Shown: positions 8,073 to 16,623 of the stretch, one piece after another
Position numbering within the stretch: the stretch's first letter is position 1
Layout: each line of letters opens with the position of its first letter
Source: Methanocella_A sp964548585
Lineage (GTDB): Archaea > Halobacteriota > Methanocellia > Methanocellales > Methanocellaceae
Direction of reading: 5' to 3'
DNA: 50,237 nucleotides
Assembly: GCA_964548585.1 (NCBI GenBank)
Contig: CAZJRS010000015.1
Span: 1-50,237, forward strand
The notes under the pieces: generated by a model
The model's database searches: none
Told to the model about the DNA's origin: nothing
The model's input: only the letters and a program-made list of their open reading frames with translations
Translations under genes and position numbers: made by a program

Positions 8073-8618
8073 GTGAAAAAGATCAGCATATCGCTTTCGG
8101 ACGATGTACTCGAATGGGTATACCAGAATAAAGACGAGCTAAAAGTGTCCACTTTCATCAACAAAGTGCTCCGGGATCGGATGCGGTCGAAAGTATCTGC
8201 CGGTGATTGCCGTGCCGAGGTGAAGCGGCTGGAGAGCCGACTCGACGCGCTGGAGCGGGATTTTATACAGCACATAGTACCTACAGAACGGCATAGGGTA
8301 CATATTGGTCAGGCTGCTGAATCTATCCCCTCAAGGCATGACGTTTTCGGGGAACTGGTGACCATCAAGAACGTTTCGGCCGAGAACGCCCGGGCCGTCC
8401 GGGATGAGCTGATACCGTTTATGATCGAACATGGTGTAATTAACAGGCTTCTCGTGTTTCAGGAGCTGTTTCCCCACACCAGATCGACGATCACGAATAA
8501 AATTAACTACTGGTACAACGCTTGTCGAGGCGTTCTGGATCACCTCGTCATGCAAGGGTACGTAGTACAAGAGCACCGGGGAAAATACCGGTGGGCAGGT
8601 AAGGCGGAGTATCCCTGA
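8073..8618 (+). CDS. Ribbon-helix-helix (CopG-like) DNA-binding protein
   Basis: Starting at GTG 8073 the protein begins MKKISISLSDDVLEWVYQNK, a typical ribbon-helix-helix beta strand followed by helix A, then VSTFINKVLRDRM as helix B. I chose this start because ggagg lies four bases upstream (8064-8068); an in-frame ATG at 8028 would add 15 residues without a clear ribosome-binding site. Residues about 60-80 look like a coiled coil (VKRLESRLDALERDF). The C-terminal 90 residues are a second domain, possibly a winged helix, that I cannot name. It is probably a dimeric repressor. It is divergent from the methyltransferase gene, which it may control together with itself. Confidence 0.65.
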   Translation: MKKISISLSDDVLEWVYQNKDELKVSTFINKVLRDRMRSKVSAGDCRAEVKRLESRLDALERDFIQHIVPTERHRVHIGQAAESIPSRHDVFGELVTIKNVSAENARAVRDELIPFMIEHGVINRLLVFQELFPHTRSTITNKINYWYNACRGVLDHLVMQGYVVQEHRGKYRWAGKAEYP

Positions 8619-8870
8619 TGCCTGTCTAAGCTCGATGCGCTTTGTATGTGATCTCGGGTTCACCAGAACTGGTGATTTTATCGCAAATTTATATCACCTA
8701 AATATTATTACCTAGTTACCGGGAGTACATCTCTCACGGTAACTCCATCGCGAGAATAATCGTGAATCCATGTCGATCCCGGGTATAACGGCATTGATGC
8801 TCCGCTGTAGGCAGCCGCCATATGCGGGCCGCCATGGGCGGAGATGATGTCACTCCCACTTACTATCTAC

Positions 8871-8908
8871 TATTTTCCCGACATTGACCGCTTATTTTCC
8901 AGACATTG
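8871..8908 (+). promoter_or_regulatory. Direct-repeat operator candidate upstream of the aldehyde dehydrogenase
   Basis: Two near-identical 16-mers, TATTTTCCCGACATTG (8871-8886) and TATTTTCCAGACATTG (8893-8908), are spaced exactly 22 bp apart, about two helical turns, on the same face of the DNA. They lie just upstream of an AT-rich box (about 8911-8922) and the chosen start at 8945. This fits a dimeric or cooperative regulator site. The rest of the gap 8619-8870 shows only GC-rich inverted bits (CCGCC/GGCGG around 8814-8841) and no gene. Confidence 0.45.
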
Positions 8909-8944
8909 CTAAGTAGTATTAACGCCATATGTCGCTTGATTGCT

Positions 8945-10375
8945 ATGGAGATGTTCATCGCTGGCAAAGAAGTCCCGTCCGTGTCCGGAAAACGCTTTAG
9001 CGTGATCAACCCTGCTACAATGGATCTCATCGACACGGTTCCCGCAGGTGAAGCGGACGATGTCCGGGTTGCGGTTGACGCAGCGGAAGATGCTTTTACA
9101 CGGTGGTCTGCCACCACCGCCCGGGAACGTGGGAAGATTTTGTTCCGGGCAGCACAGCTTGTCAGAGATCACACGAAAGATCTGGCCACCTTACTGACAG
9201 CCGAGCAGGGCAAGCCCTTAAAAGAGGCCCGGGATGAGGTTCAGGGATTCGCAAATGTACTTGAGTACTATGCGGGGATATCGGCCAGCCTGAGGCTGGG
9301 TATGGTCTCTTTGGCACACGAGCGTTACGGGGCCGTTCTCCGCAAGCCGCTAGGGGTCTGCGGCGCTATCATCCCGTGGAACGTGCCGGTCCTTCTCATG
9401 AGCTGGAAAGTGGGGCCGGCACTGGTGACCGGGAATACCCTCGTACTCAAGCCAGCCAGCACAGCACCGCTGACATGCCTGCGGCTGGCCGGTATCATGA
9501 AAGATGCGGGGCTGCCCGACGGTGTCCTGAACGTAGTGACTGGCAGGGGCGACGTGATCGGCGATGAGATCGCCAGGAATCCCCGGATACGCAAGGTCTC
9601 TTTTACCGGTAAGACCAGTACTGGCAAACATATCCTGGAAGCCTCGGCTTCCAGCCTGAAACGCGTGACACTGGAGCTAGGGGGCAGCGATCCGATGATC
9701 GTGTGCGATGACGCAGACCTGAAAGCAGCCGTCGAGGGTGCCGTAAGAGGCCGGTTCTACAATTGCGGCCAGACCTGTACTGCAGTAAAGCGGCTCTTCG
9801 TTTTCGAATCCGTCGCCGATGACTATATCCGTCATCTCCAGGCAAAAATCGCATCCATGAAAGTCGGCAACGGTATGGCCGACGGCATCGACATGGGTCC
9901 GCTTAACAACCGCAAGCAGATCGATCGGATCATCGCAGCAGTCGAAACAGTCCGGTCCAACGAGGAAGGCAATATCATATGCGGTGGCGAGGCACTTACA
10001 GGCCCTGACTATGATCGTGGATTCTTCTATAAGCCCACGCTGGTCACCGACGTGGCACCTGACTCTATAATCCTCCGAGAAGAGATATTCGGCCCCATAC
10101 TCCCGGTCGTCGTGGTCAAAGACCTGGACGAGGCCATCACACGGGCAAACGATACGGTCTACGGCCTCGGCTCCTCCATCTGGACAAAAAACATCGACCG
10201 CGCCACCATCGGATGCGAACGCCTGCAGTCCGGCATCACCTGGGTCAACCAGCACACCAAAGTCCCACCCGACCTCCCGTTCGGCGGTGTCAAAGACAGC
10301 GGCCTCGGCAGAGAAAACGGGCTCGAAGCTATTGACCAGTATACTGAGATTAAAAGTGTACTCATCAACCCTTAA
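8945..10375 (+). CDS. NAD(P)-dependent aldehyde dehydrogenase
   Basis: This is an aldehyde dehydrogenase of the superfamily that oxidises aldehydes to acids. It has GAIIPWNVPVLLMSWKVGPAL, the GxTxxG-type loop VSFTGKTSTGKHI, the general base in LELGGSDPMIV, and the catalytic cysteine in NCGQTCTAVKR (C278 when counting from 8945). The end, FGGVKDSGLGRENG, is also diagnostic. The class resembles succinate-semialdehyde, lactaldehyde and glyceraldehyde dehydrogenases, and the substrate cannot be fixed. I chose ATG 8945 (MEMFIAGKE); the longer frame from 8906 would overlap the repeated operator. It stands alone and is followed by an inverted-repeat element. Confidence 0.88.
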   Translation: MEMFIAGKEVPSVSGKRFSVINPATMDLIDTVPAGEADDVRVAVDAAEDAFTRWSATTARERGKILFRAAQLVRDHTKDLATLLTAEQGKPLKEARDEVQGFANVLEYYAGISASLRLGMVSLAHERYGAVLRKPLGVCGAIIPWNVPVLLMSWKVGPALVTGNTLVLKPASTAPLTCLRLAGIMKDAGLPDGVLNVVTGRGDVIGDEIARNPRIRKVSFTGKTSTGKHILEASASSLKRVTLELGGSDPMIVCDDADLKAAVEGAVRGRFYNCGQTCTAVKRLFVFESVADDYIRHLQAKIASMKVGNGMADGIDMGPLNNRKQIDRIIAAVETVRSNEEGNIICGGEALTGPDYDRGFFYKPTLVTDVAPDSIILREEIFGPILPVVVVKDLDEAITRANDTVYGLGSSIWTKNIDRATIGCERLQSGITWVNQHTKVPPDLPFGGVKDSGLGRENGLEAIDQYTEIKSVLINP

Positions 10376-10415
10376 TACAAAAACAAACACAACCCCCGAG
10401 AGTCAGAGACTTTAA

Positions 10416-10600
10416 ACCACAAAGTCCACAGAGGACTGCACAGAGACACGGAGACTTTTTACCACAGAGGGCACAAAGGGTTGCACAGAGACACAGAGAC
10501 TTCTATGCAGCAAGGGTTTGATCTATAACCAACTTATATAACCGATTGGAAAAGTCTCTGTGTCTCTGTGTTATTCTCTGTCTTCTTTGTGGTAAAAAGT
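10416..10600. repeat. Inverted-repeat element built of ACCACAAAG / CACAGAGACACAGAGAC words
   Basis: Two direct copies of a unit of about 44 bp (10416-10460 and 10461-10503), each running from ACCACARAG to CACAGAGACAC-GAGACTT, are followed after about 47 bp by one inverted copy (10551-10600, GTCTCTGTGTCTCTGTG to CTTTGTGGT). RNA from either strand would form a long hairpin. It occupies the space between the aldehyde dehydrogenase and the TrmB-V4R gene, which are convergent, and contains no credible ORF. Confidence 0.8.
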
Positions 10601-10634
10601 ATTATTTTAGCTTTGGTGGTTTTAATAAAAAAGA

Positions 10635-12380
10635 CTATGCTTTTGGCTTGTTGCGCTCGGACTTGATGGACTCGAAGAACTTGACGAGTTCGTTGCTTAC
10701 GGTTTTCCTGTCTTTCTCTGCGGGGTAGAGGTGGAATTCGCAGAATGGGTCGCCTTTGGATACGCATTTGGTCTCTATGCACGACATGTGGGTGTTTTCA
10801 TATACGTACTCGCTGAAGGACCGGAACGCGTTGCGGGCTGATTCGCATATGTCTCCGGTTGCGGCCTGTTTTACGGCGATGCGGGCTTCGACTGCGTCCG
10901 TGCAGATGATGGTGATTGTCTTGTTTTCAGGGTCTGATGTCTTGATAGCAAAGTGGCCCAGGTTGAGGCCGCTGAGGCGTTCGAAGTACTTGTTGATGCC
11001 TTCTTCGCCGTCTTTCATCACTTCTTTTGATAAGTACTGGTTGATTTCCGAGATCCTCTCTGTCGCATCTACTGATCGTTCCCATAGCCGGTCAAAGTGT
11101 TCCTTGATCCGCGCTATCGTGTCGTGGTGGTTGGTGTAGACGCCGATGTTGCCGCCAGACGATGACATGGCGCTTTCTCCGAGGAGGTTGAAGACTACCT
11201 CGTCTTCATTCATGAACATTCGTAAAATGCTTTCTTCCAGGGGGTGCCGGACTTCGGCTCCGAGGGCTTTCAGGGTTTCGATCGTAGCGGCGACGTCCGC
11301 GTATTTACCGCTGAGCATGCGTCCTTTGTCCAGATCGTTCCTGATTGATACCAGCATCTGCACTTTCAGACCTTTGCCGGTTTTACTCCTGATCTCTGAG
11401 CTTAGTGTGTTGAAGCTGTATACCAGCTGATCCTGTGCGATGACAAACCGCAGGTTTGACTGGGAGTTAGACAGGATCATCCTGAGGGAGTTTTCCAGTT
11501 CGACGTCACCGTAGATTGGGGTGAGGTGTTCAGGCTTTCGGCCGGTATCGATCTCTGACCTTTTGGATTCTATGTCGGGAGCGTTCTTCCACATGTGCCT
11601 GAACATGAGGCTGATCATCCGGGCCAGTTCTTTCTGGGCTGTCCAGATAGCCGATTCATCGGTGCCTCCGGGATTGGATCTCACGAAGAGTACTTCTGAG
11701 TCATCGATCACTACTACTCTGAGGAAGGTGCTTTCATGCTCTCCCGGGTCCATTATCTCCAGGCGGTCCATGCTATCCAGGTGTCGTATACTGGCGTTTT
11801 TTGCCAGCATTTCGACCATAGACAGCGTGTCTCGTTCGACTGGTAATAGAAACTGGGCTGAGATCTTCTTCTTTTTCAGCGCAGCGAGGTCTTGCTCGTA
11901 CGCGGCCGCCGTCATGGCAAAGCTGCGGTCGTTGGTGATGAATTTACAGGAAGTTTGTGACCGGTCCATCATCTTGTGGATCAGGTCGATGATGGCCCAG
12001 CGGCCGTTGTAGAGCCTTACTTTTTCGGAGTTGTCTTCGGCGACTCCGGGCCTGGTCTCGGTGATCATCTGGGTCAGGTCTTTACCTATGGATTCGAGCG
12101 ATTTGATCGATTCCATGCGGTCCTGGAGCAGCTTTTTAAGAACGGTGTCGATTGGTACGGCCTGGTATTTGGCCACCTTTTCCGGGATGATGATGATCAA
12201 GCCTTTCTCATGCAGCAGTTTGATGACGGAATAGACGTGTGGTCTGGGTATGTCGCTGACATCTGCCAGCATGCTGGCTTTCTGGACGCCTTTTGTTGCC
12301 AGAGCGAGATAGACCTTTGCCTCGTATTCGGTCAGGCCGAAAGAAGTCAGTGAGCTGACCGCTTTTTTATCAATTTCCAT
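10635..12380 (-). CDS. TrmB-family transcription regulator with C-terminal V4R domain
   Basis: Residues about 1-75 are a TrmB winged helix-turn-helix (LTSFGLTEYEAKVYLALATKG then PRPHVYSVIKLLHEKGLI), followed by a coiled coil and a long TrmB-like sensor region (about 110-420). The last 140 residues are a V4R (4-vinyl-reductase) domain, seen in ICESARNAF, HMSCIETKCVSKGDPFCEFHL with clustered cysteines. V4R domains bind small hydrophobic molecules or metals in other sensors. At 581 residues it is much longer than sugar-responsive TrmB (about 340), because of the fusion. It is divergent from the ABC exporter at 12664 and may regulate it. The ligand is unknown. Confidence 0.85.
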   Translation of the reverse strand: MEIDKKAVSSLTSFGLTEYEAKVYLALATKGVQKASMLADVSDIPRPHVYSVIKLLHEKGLIIIIPEKVAKYQAVPIDTVLKKLLQDRMESIKSLESIGKDLTQMITETRPGVAEDNSEKVRLYNGRWAIIDLIHKMMDRSQTSCKFITNDRSFAMTAAAYEQDLAALKKKKISAQFLLPVERDTLSMVEMLAKNASIRHLDSMDRLEIMDPGEHESTFLRVVVIDDSEVLFVRSNPGGTDESAIWTAQKELARMISLMFRHMWKNAPDIESKRSEIDTGRKPEHLTPIYGDVELENSLRMILSNSQSNLRFVIAQDQLVYSFNTLSSEIRSKTGKGLKVQMLVSIRNDLDKGRMLSGKYADVAATIETLKALGAEVRHPLEESILRMFMNEDEVVFNLLGESAMSSSGGNIGVYTNHHDTIARIKEHFDRLWERSVDATERISEINQYLSKEVMKDGEEGINKYFERLSGLNLGHFAIKTSDPENKTITIICTDAVEARIAVKQAATGDICESARNAFRSFSEYVYENTHMSCIETKCVSKGDPFCEFHLYPAEKDRKTVSNELVKFFESIKSERNKPKA

Positions 12381-12607
12381 TCATCCACCCAGGGTAGTAC
12401 AACGTCGATGTAGTACTATTTTTTACATTATTTTGCTTTATTACTATAACAATATATCGGTATCCTTGTATCTGATATTGCTTCTTCTATGGCTCGGAAT
12501 ACTGGTGATCAGGCGATAATCGGCTGAATACTGAGGATGTCACTGGCATAACCATCATTATGGGGGGATTCAGGGAGGTGTTCCTTGAATCTGTAGACAA
12601 TGCAGAG

Positions 12608-12616
12608 TATATATAG
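12608..12616 (+). promoter_or_regulatory. TATA box of the first ABC exporter operon
   Basis: TATATATAG lies 48 bp before the ATG at 12664, giving an expected transcription start near 12638. It sits in the 283-bp divergent region shared with the TrmB-V4R gene. I saw no clear symmetrical operator there. Confidence 0.5.
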
Positions 12617-12663
12617 AAAAAAGATATCATTAATACAAGTCTCAATTTGATGAAGATGATTTT

Positions 12664-13596
12664 ATGAATGCGATTGAAACTCATGGACTGACGAAGAAGT
12701 TCGGTAAGCTCGTCGCAGTCAATGATCTGAACCTCAATGTTCCGGAGGGTAAGATCTACGGCTTCCTGGGTCCAAACGGGGCGGGTAAGTCGACGACGAT
12801 TAACATGCTGATGGGATTTGTGAAACCGGATGACGGTTCTGCGAAGGTCCTGGGCTATGACATCCGCACCCAGCACTATGATCTCCGGAAGGTTACCGGT
12901 TATCTTCCCGAACGGCCGGCGTTCTACGATAGTATGACCGGCGCGGATAACATGAAGTACTTCGGAAAGCTGATCGGCGTGGAAGACCTGGCTAAACGGG
13001 TTCCGGAACTGCTGAAGCAGGTTGGTCTCGAAGGTCGTGGGGATGACAAGGTGAAGACTTACTCCCATGGCATGCGGCAGAGGCTGGGTATCGCCATTGC
13101 ATTGATCGGTAGCCCCCGGCTGCTTATCCTGGACGAACCTACTACTGGTCTTGACCCGCAGGGATCACACGATATCCGGGAGATCATCCGGAAGCTTAAG
13201 GGTGACAATGTTACAGTTTTCCTCTCGTCCCACATACTGCACGAAGTGCAGGAAATCAGCGACGTGGTTGGTATTGTCAAAAACGGGCACATGATTGTGG
13301 AAACACCCATCGAGAATTTCCTGCGCACCAGCAAAGGTAACTTTTCCGTGTTTGAAATCTACACTCCCCGGCTGGACGACCAGTTTGTGGCCACCGCCCG
13401 GAAAGTCAAGGGCGTGGAGACTGCCAGTATCCGTGACGGCAGGTTGTTCCTGACCCTGGAGGAGCCTTCGGTCGCCGAGGATGTGAACGCTGCCCTTGTC
13501 GGGGCAGGCCTGCGAGTCCGGGAGATCAAAGAGATTGTACCGACCCTGGAGGATGCGTTCCTCAAAGTGATCGGGGAAAATAAACAGGAGGGATAA
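12664..13596 (+). CDS. ABC-2 type transporter, ATP-binding protein
   Basis: This 310-residue ATPase has Walker A (GPNGAGKST), a degenerate signature (YSHGMRQRLGIAIAL), Walker B (LLILDEPTTGLDP) and the switch histidine (SSHIL). The C-terminal 80 residues (about 230-310) are the accessory domain common in CcmA/NatA/DrrA-type exporters. The permease starts two bases after its stop (13598), so the pair forms one transporter. Known substrates of this class include Na+, drugs, copper-site factors and lipids; none is indicated here. It may be under the divergent TrmB-V4R regulator. It is paralogous in layout to the pair at 40199-41999. Confidence 0.92.
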   Translation: MNAIETHGLTKKFGKLVAVNDLNLNVPEGKIYGFLGPNGAGKSTTINMLMGFVKPDDGSAKVLGYDIRTQHYDLRKVTGYLPERPAFYDSMTGADNMKYFGKLIGVEDLAKRVPELLKQVGLEGRGDDKVKTYSHGMRQRLGIAIALIGSPRLLILDEPTTGLDPQGSHDIREIIRKLKGDNVTVFLSSHILHEVQEISDVVGIVKNGHMIVETPIENFLRTSKGNFSVFEIYTPRLDDQFVATARKVKGVETASIRDGRLFLTLEEPSVAEDVNAALVGAGLRVREIKEIVPTLEDAFLKVIGENKQEG

Positions 13597-13597
13597 C

Positions 13598-14461
13598 ATG
13601 GCGATCAGTGGTAAAGAGATCCAGAATATACAGACGATCGCAGTCAAGGAGTTTCGCGATAACCTGAAGTCAAAGCGATTCATTATTCTGGGAGTTTTCT
13701 ACTTCGGATTCGCGCTGCTGCTCACGTTTGCGGTAGTGATGATGGCCCGTAACGCGTCCAGCTTATCCGACTTTAAGGCGGATATGGTCCTCAGTATCAT
13801 GAATAACCTGAATATCGTCCTGGCGCTACTGGCGATCATCGTCTCGTCAGACACGATTTCCGTAGAGCGGAAAGACCGTACTATCTTACAGCTACTTTCC
13901 AAGCCTGTGGACCGTAGCTCGGTCATCCTGGGCAAATTCCTGGGGTGTCTGGGAGTGGTTACCGCGTTATTCCTGTCCAGCGCGATCTTCGCGTACCTGG
14001 CGACCGCAGTCCTCACCGGCAAATACCCCTCAGCAGGTGATTTGATCATCGTGGCAGAAGGCCTGATCTCTATGGTCCTTATGCTATCTGTGTATGTAGC
14101 CATCGGCGTGCTGATTTCCACGGTCACAAAGAACCCGTTCATATCGATCATAGGCTCTCTCATGGCCTGGATCGGCCTCTGGTTCTCCAGCATCCTGGGT
14201 AACATCGTGGGCTATAACGTGGCTTCCGGTGGAGCGCCCATCTTTATGGGTGGCTTCAACGACTATCCTATCTACGCGAAGGTAATGGTCTGGATCGACC
14301 CGCTGAGCCACGGAATCCTGGAACAGCTGCTGAATCCGGCTGCCGAACAGATGGCGTCAGGCTTGCCATTGTGGGGCAATGTCGTGTTTCTGATCGCATA
14401 TGCAGTTGCGCTGCTTATCGTGGCGATACTGCTGTTTGAATACCAGGATATGTCGGCCTGA
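13598..14461 (+). CDS. ABC-2 type transporter, permease
   Basis: A 287-residue membrane protein with about six transmembrane helices. It has a cytosolic N-terminus (IQTIAVKEFRDNLKSKRFIILG), typical of NosY/ABC-2 permeases, and the family block VSSDTISVERKDRTILQLLSKPVDRSSVILGKFLG, which contacts the ATPase. It follows the ATP-binding gene by one spacer base, with aggaggg in the end of that gene acting as the ribosome-binding site. The stop codon runs into a terminator hairpin, so the operon probably ends here. Confidence 0.9.
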   Translation: MAISGKEIQNIQTIAVKEFRDNLKSKRFIILGVFYFGFALLLTFAVVMMARNASSLSDFKADMVLSIMNNLNIVLALLAIIVSSDTISVERKDRTILQLLSKPVDRSSVILGKFLGCLGVVTALFLSSAIFAYLATAVLTGKYPSAGDLIIVAEGLISMVLMLSVYVAIGVLISTVTKNPFISIIGSLMAWIGLWFSSILGNIVGYNVASGGAPIFMGGFNDYPIYAKVMVWIDPLSHGILEQLLNPAAEQMASGLPLWGNVVFLIAYAVALLIVAILLFEYQDMSA

Positions 14462-14483
14462 AGGGGCATTTGCCCCTTCCTTT
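14460..14483 (+). terminator. Terminator after the ABC exporter operon
   Basis: GAAGGGGCA (14460-14468) pairs perfectly with TGCCCCTTC (14471-14479) around a two-base loop, followed by CTTT. It begins at the permease stop codon. A TTG at 14470 lies inside the loop, which argues against it as the start of the next gene. Confidence 0.6.
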
Positions 14484-14502
14484 AAAAAAACGGGTGAAAT
14501 GG

Positions 14503-15789
14503 GTGACTAATTCTTTCGGGATTGGATCTTACCTGTCCCGGGTTCGGAAGTTTACTCCGAATGCCCGCCTGTTCCTGGGCTATGAGTTCTTTCTAGCTCT
14601 AAACGCAGGTATCTACGGGGTCATCTTCAACCTGTACATACTCAAGCTTGGGTACCATGAGGACTTTTTAGGTCTCATCCTCTCTGTCATGTATGTGTCG
14701 ACGGGGATCTTCGCACTTCCCGCTGCCATGGTCTGTGACCGGATCGGCAGGAGACAGACGCTGATCTTGTCCAGTGTTCTTCTTGTGGCTGCCCTGGCAC
14801 TGCTATACACAATTACAACCGGGTGGATGCTGATCATCATGGGCGTTTGCTATGGGATCGCTATGGCGTTCTCTATTGTGGCGGGCAATCCTTTTATGGC
14901 CGAGAACTCTTCCAAGGAAGAGCGCATGCACCTGTTCTCGATGAACTCCGTGCTCTTCACCGTAGCAGGCATCATCGGCAACCTCGGAGGCGGCATGCTT
15001 CCGGGAGCTATCGCCACGCTGACTGGCACAAGCCCTGATACAATCCTGCCATACCGTTATACACTGTACCTGTCTCTGGCCGCCGCGTTCATGACATTGC
15101 TCCCGCTGATCTGGATCCGGGAGAAAGTCCGCCCGGTGATCAACAGGACTGAGCGGCTGAATCTGGTCTTACAGGTCATACGCACGCCCAGCGTGCAACG
15201 GATTGTCATCGTTAACATGCTCATCGGCATCGGTGCAGGCATGATAGTGCCGTTCTTCAACGTGTACTTCCATAAGGTACTTTCGGCACCCACCGACCTG
15301 ATCGGCCTCATATTTTCGCTGGGCCAGGTAACCATGGTGGCAGGGCTGTTGCTGATACCCATGCTCACCGAGCGGATCGGCAAAGTCCGTACAATCGCAA
15401 TCAGCCAGCTGTTGTCCATACCCTTCCTGGTCCTGATCGCCGTTACAAGTAACATCTACGTAGCAGGATTCGCTTACGTCATGCGGATGACCTTCATGAA
15501 CATGGCTAACCCGGTAATCGCCAGCTTCAACATGGATCTGCTTGGCGACCGGGAACGCGCCACCGTCGGCAGCTTCACCTCTGCAGGCTGGTACGTATTA
15601 CTGGCGCTCAGTACCTACCTGAGCGGCATCATGATGTCCAGTGGAAACTACCTACTACCCTACCTGATCACCTGTGTAGTATACCTGCTCGCAGCCGTAG
15701 CCTACTACGTTTTCTTCCTACGGATAGAGCTTGAAAAAGATGGGCTTAGCACCGGGGCGATCATCCCGGTACCCGGGAGAAAATTATAG
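14503..15789 (+). CDS. Major facilitator superfamily transporter
   Basis: This 428-residue protein has 12 predicted transmembrane helices. The MFS signature between helices 2 and 3 reads AAMVCDRIGRRQTLI, and the related loop in the second half reads LTERIGKVRT. I prefer the GTG at 14503 because GGTGA, which matches the archaeal anti-SD, lies five bases upstream; the longest frame would begin at TTG 14470, inside the preceding hairpin, and GTG 14494 is another option. It is on the same strand as the ABC exporter but separated by a terminator. The sequence does not show the substrate; drug or metabolite efflux is usual for this group. Confidence 0.85.
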   Translation: MTNSFGIGSYLSRVRKFTPNARLFLGYEFFLALNAGIYGVIFNLYILKLGYHEDFLGLILSVMYVSTGIFALPAAMVCDRIGRRQTLILSSVLLVAALALLYTITTGWMLIIMGVCYGIAMAFSIVAGNPFMAENSSKEERMHLFSMNSVLFTVAGIIGNLGGGMLPGAIATLTGTSPDTILPYRYTLYLSLAAAFMTLLPLIWIREKVRPVINRTERLNLVLQVIRTPSVQRIVIVNMLIGIGAGMIVPFFNVYFHKVLSAPTDLIGLIFSLGQVTMVAGLLLIPMLTERIGKVRTIAISQLLSIPFLVLIAVTSNIYVAGFAYVMRMTFMNMANPVIASFNMDLLGDRERATVGSFTSAGWYVLLALSTYLSGIMMSSGNYLLPYLITCVVYLLAAVAYYVFFLRIELEKDGLSTGAIIPVPGRKL

Positions 15790-15820
15790 ATTTTTACCGT
15801 AGAAGTAAATCAGGTTTTTT

Positions 15821-16043
15821 TTGAACCGCAAAGGCGCTAAGAAACCTTAAACCCAAAGGCGCAAAGGCGCTAAGAAACCTTAAACCCAAAGGCGCAAAGG
15901 CGCAAAAATTCATTAAAAAAAGGGCTTATTGATCAATCCATATAAAAAAATCTTTGCGCCTTTGCGCCTTTGCGGTTCAAATATTACTTTGCGCCTTTGC
16001 GCCTTTGCGGTTCAAATATTACTTTGCGCCTTTGCAGTTGAAT
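15821..16043. repeat. Inverted-repeat element of CGCAAAGG words with conserved core (copy 1)
   Basis: The left arm (15821-15907) repeats AAACCTTAAACCCAAAGG-CGCAAAGGCGC twice. The right arm (15951-16043) is its inverse, with TTTGCGCCTTTGCGGTTCAA occurring as tandem units of about 35 bp. Between the arms is an unpaired core (about 15908-15943) with AGGGCTTATTGATCAA. The same core and arm words recur at 36008-36215. It fills the gap between the MFS gene and the convergent PUA-like gene. ORFs through it give only repetitive peptides (RLCAFA-type) and are not genes. Confidence 0.85.
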
Positions 16044-16057
16044 TATTAAAGATATTT

Positions 16058-16483
16058 TCACTGGATGACGCTATCGATGTTATCGAGTACTTCCCAGTCG
16101 TCGTTTTCGCCGGAGCCGTAGGTCGAGACTGTGAAAGGAACTACCGAATTGACTTCAGCAATTTCAATGATGGTCAGGTACTTTTTCTTCGATAGTCTGG
16201 TCTTTTCATCGGTGTTCAACTGTAGCTTATCGGACTGGCCATCGATGAATGACTCGCTTTCCTCTGGTGAGAGCTTTGGAGAGTCCTGTGCTTCCCGGAC
16301 CATTGCTGTGGCCCTGACTTTGGTTGTGCCGTTGCCTGTGGCGAAGAAGAGCATGTCTCCGGCATTCACTTTGCCGTAGGGTGCTCTTTTGCCCAGCGAG
16401 CCTCGGATGATCGCATGGCGTTCGCCTGCGAGCAGTTCTTTCAGCTCTGGTGATGATCTGGTGATGTATACGACGTGGTCCAT
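16058..16483 (-). CDS. Small PUA/ASCH-like domain protein
   Basis: From ATG 16483 the product has 141 residues. This start is preceded by AGGAG nine bases upstream, so I reject the 31-residue extension in the longer frame. The central block APYGKVNAGDMLFFATGNGTTKVRATAMVREA has the strand-GD-strand pattern of PUA, ASCH and EVE beta-barrels (a GD-x-hydrophobic pattern, then a conserved turn), which generally bind RNA or modified nucleotides. I assign the fold by pattern only; a DUF365-like assignment is possible. It is convergent with the MFS gene across the repeat element and divergent from the SLAC1-type gene. Confidence 0.55.
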   Translation of the reverse strand: MDHVVYITRSSPELKELLAGERHAIIRGSLGKRAPYGKVNAGDMLFFATGNGTTKVRATAMVREAQDSPKLSPEESESFIDGQSDKLQLNTDEKTRLSKKKYLTIIEIAEVNSVVPFTVSTYGSGENDDWEVLDNIDSVIQ

Positions 16484-16623
16484 TCGTTTTCTCCTGTTGC
16501 GACTCTCAGAACGTCTCAAGATATAATATCCTGATGGTGTGAGCATCTCGAAAGTAAAGTTCAGGTGTAAAAACATCTTTATGCTTTCTGTTCTATGATC
16601 TGTGCAGTTTGCGGTGAACTGAC

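Noticed and set aside
15821..16043. CRISPR array
   Set aside because: Units are adjacent, inverted across a core and lack unique spacers of regular length; no cas genes in the window.
15929..16195. ORF over the first CGCAAAGG element
   Set aside because: Same reason: repetitive RLCAFA peptide, no ribosome-binding site, and it overlaps the end of the PUA-like gene on the other strand.
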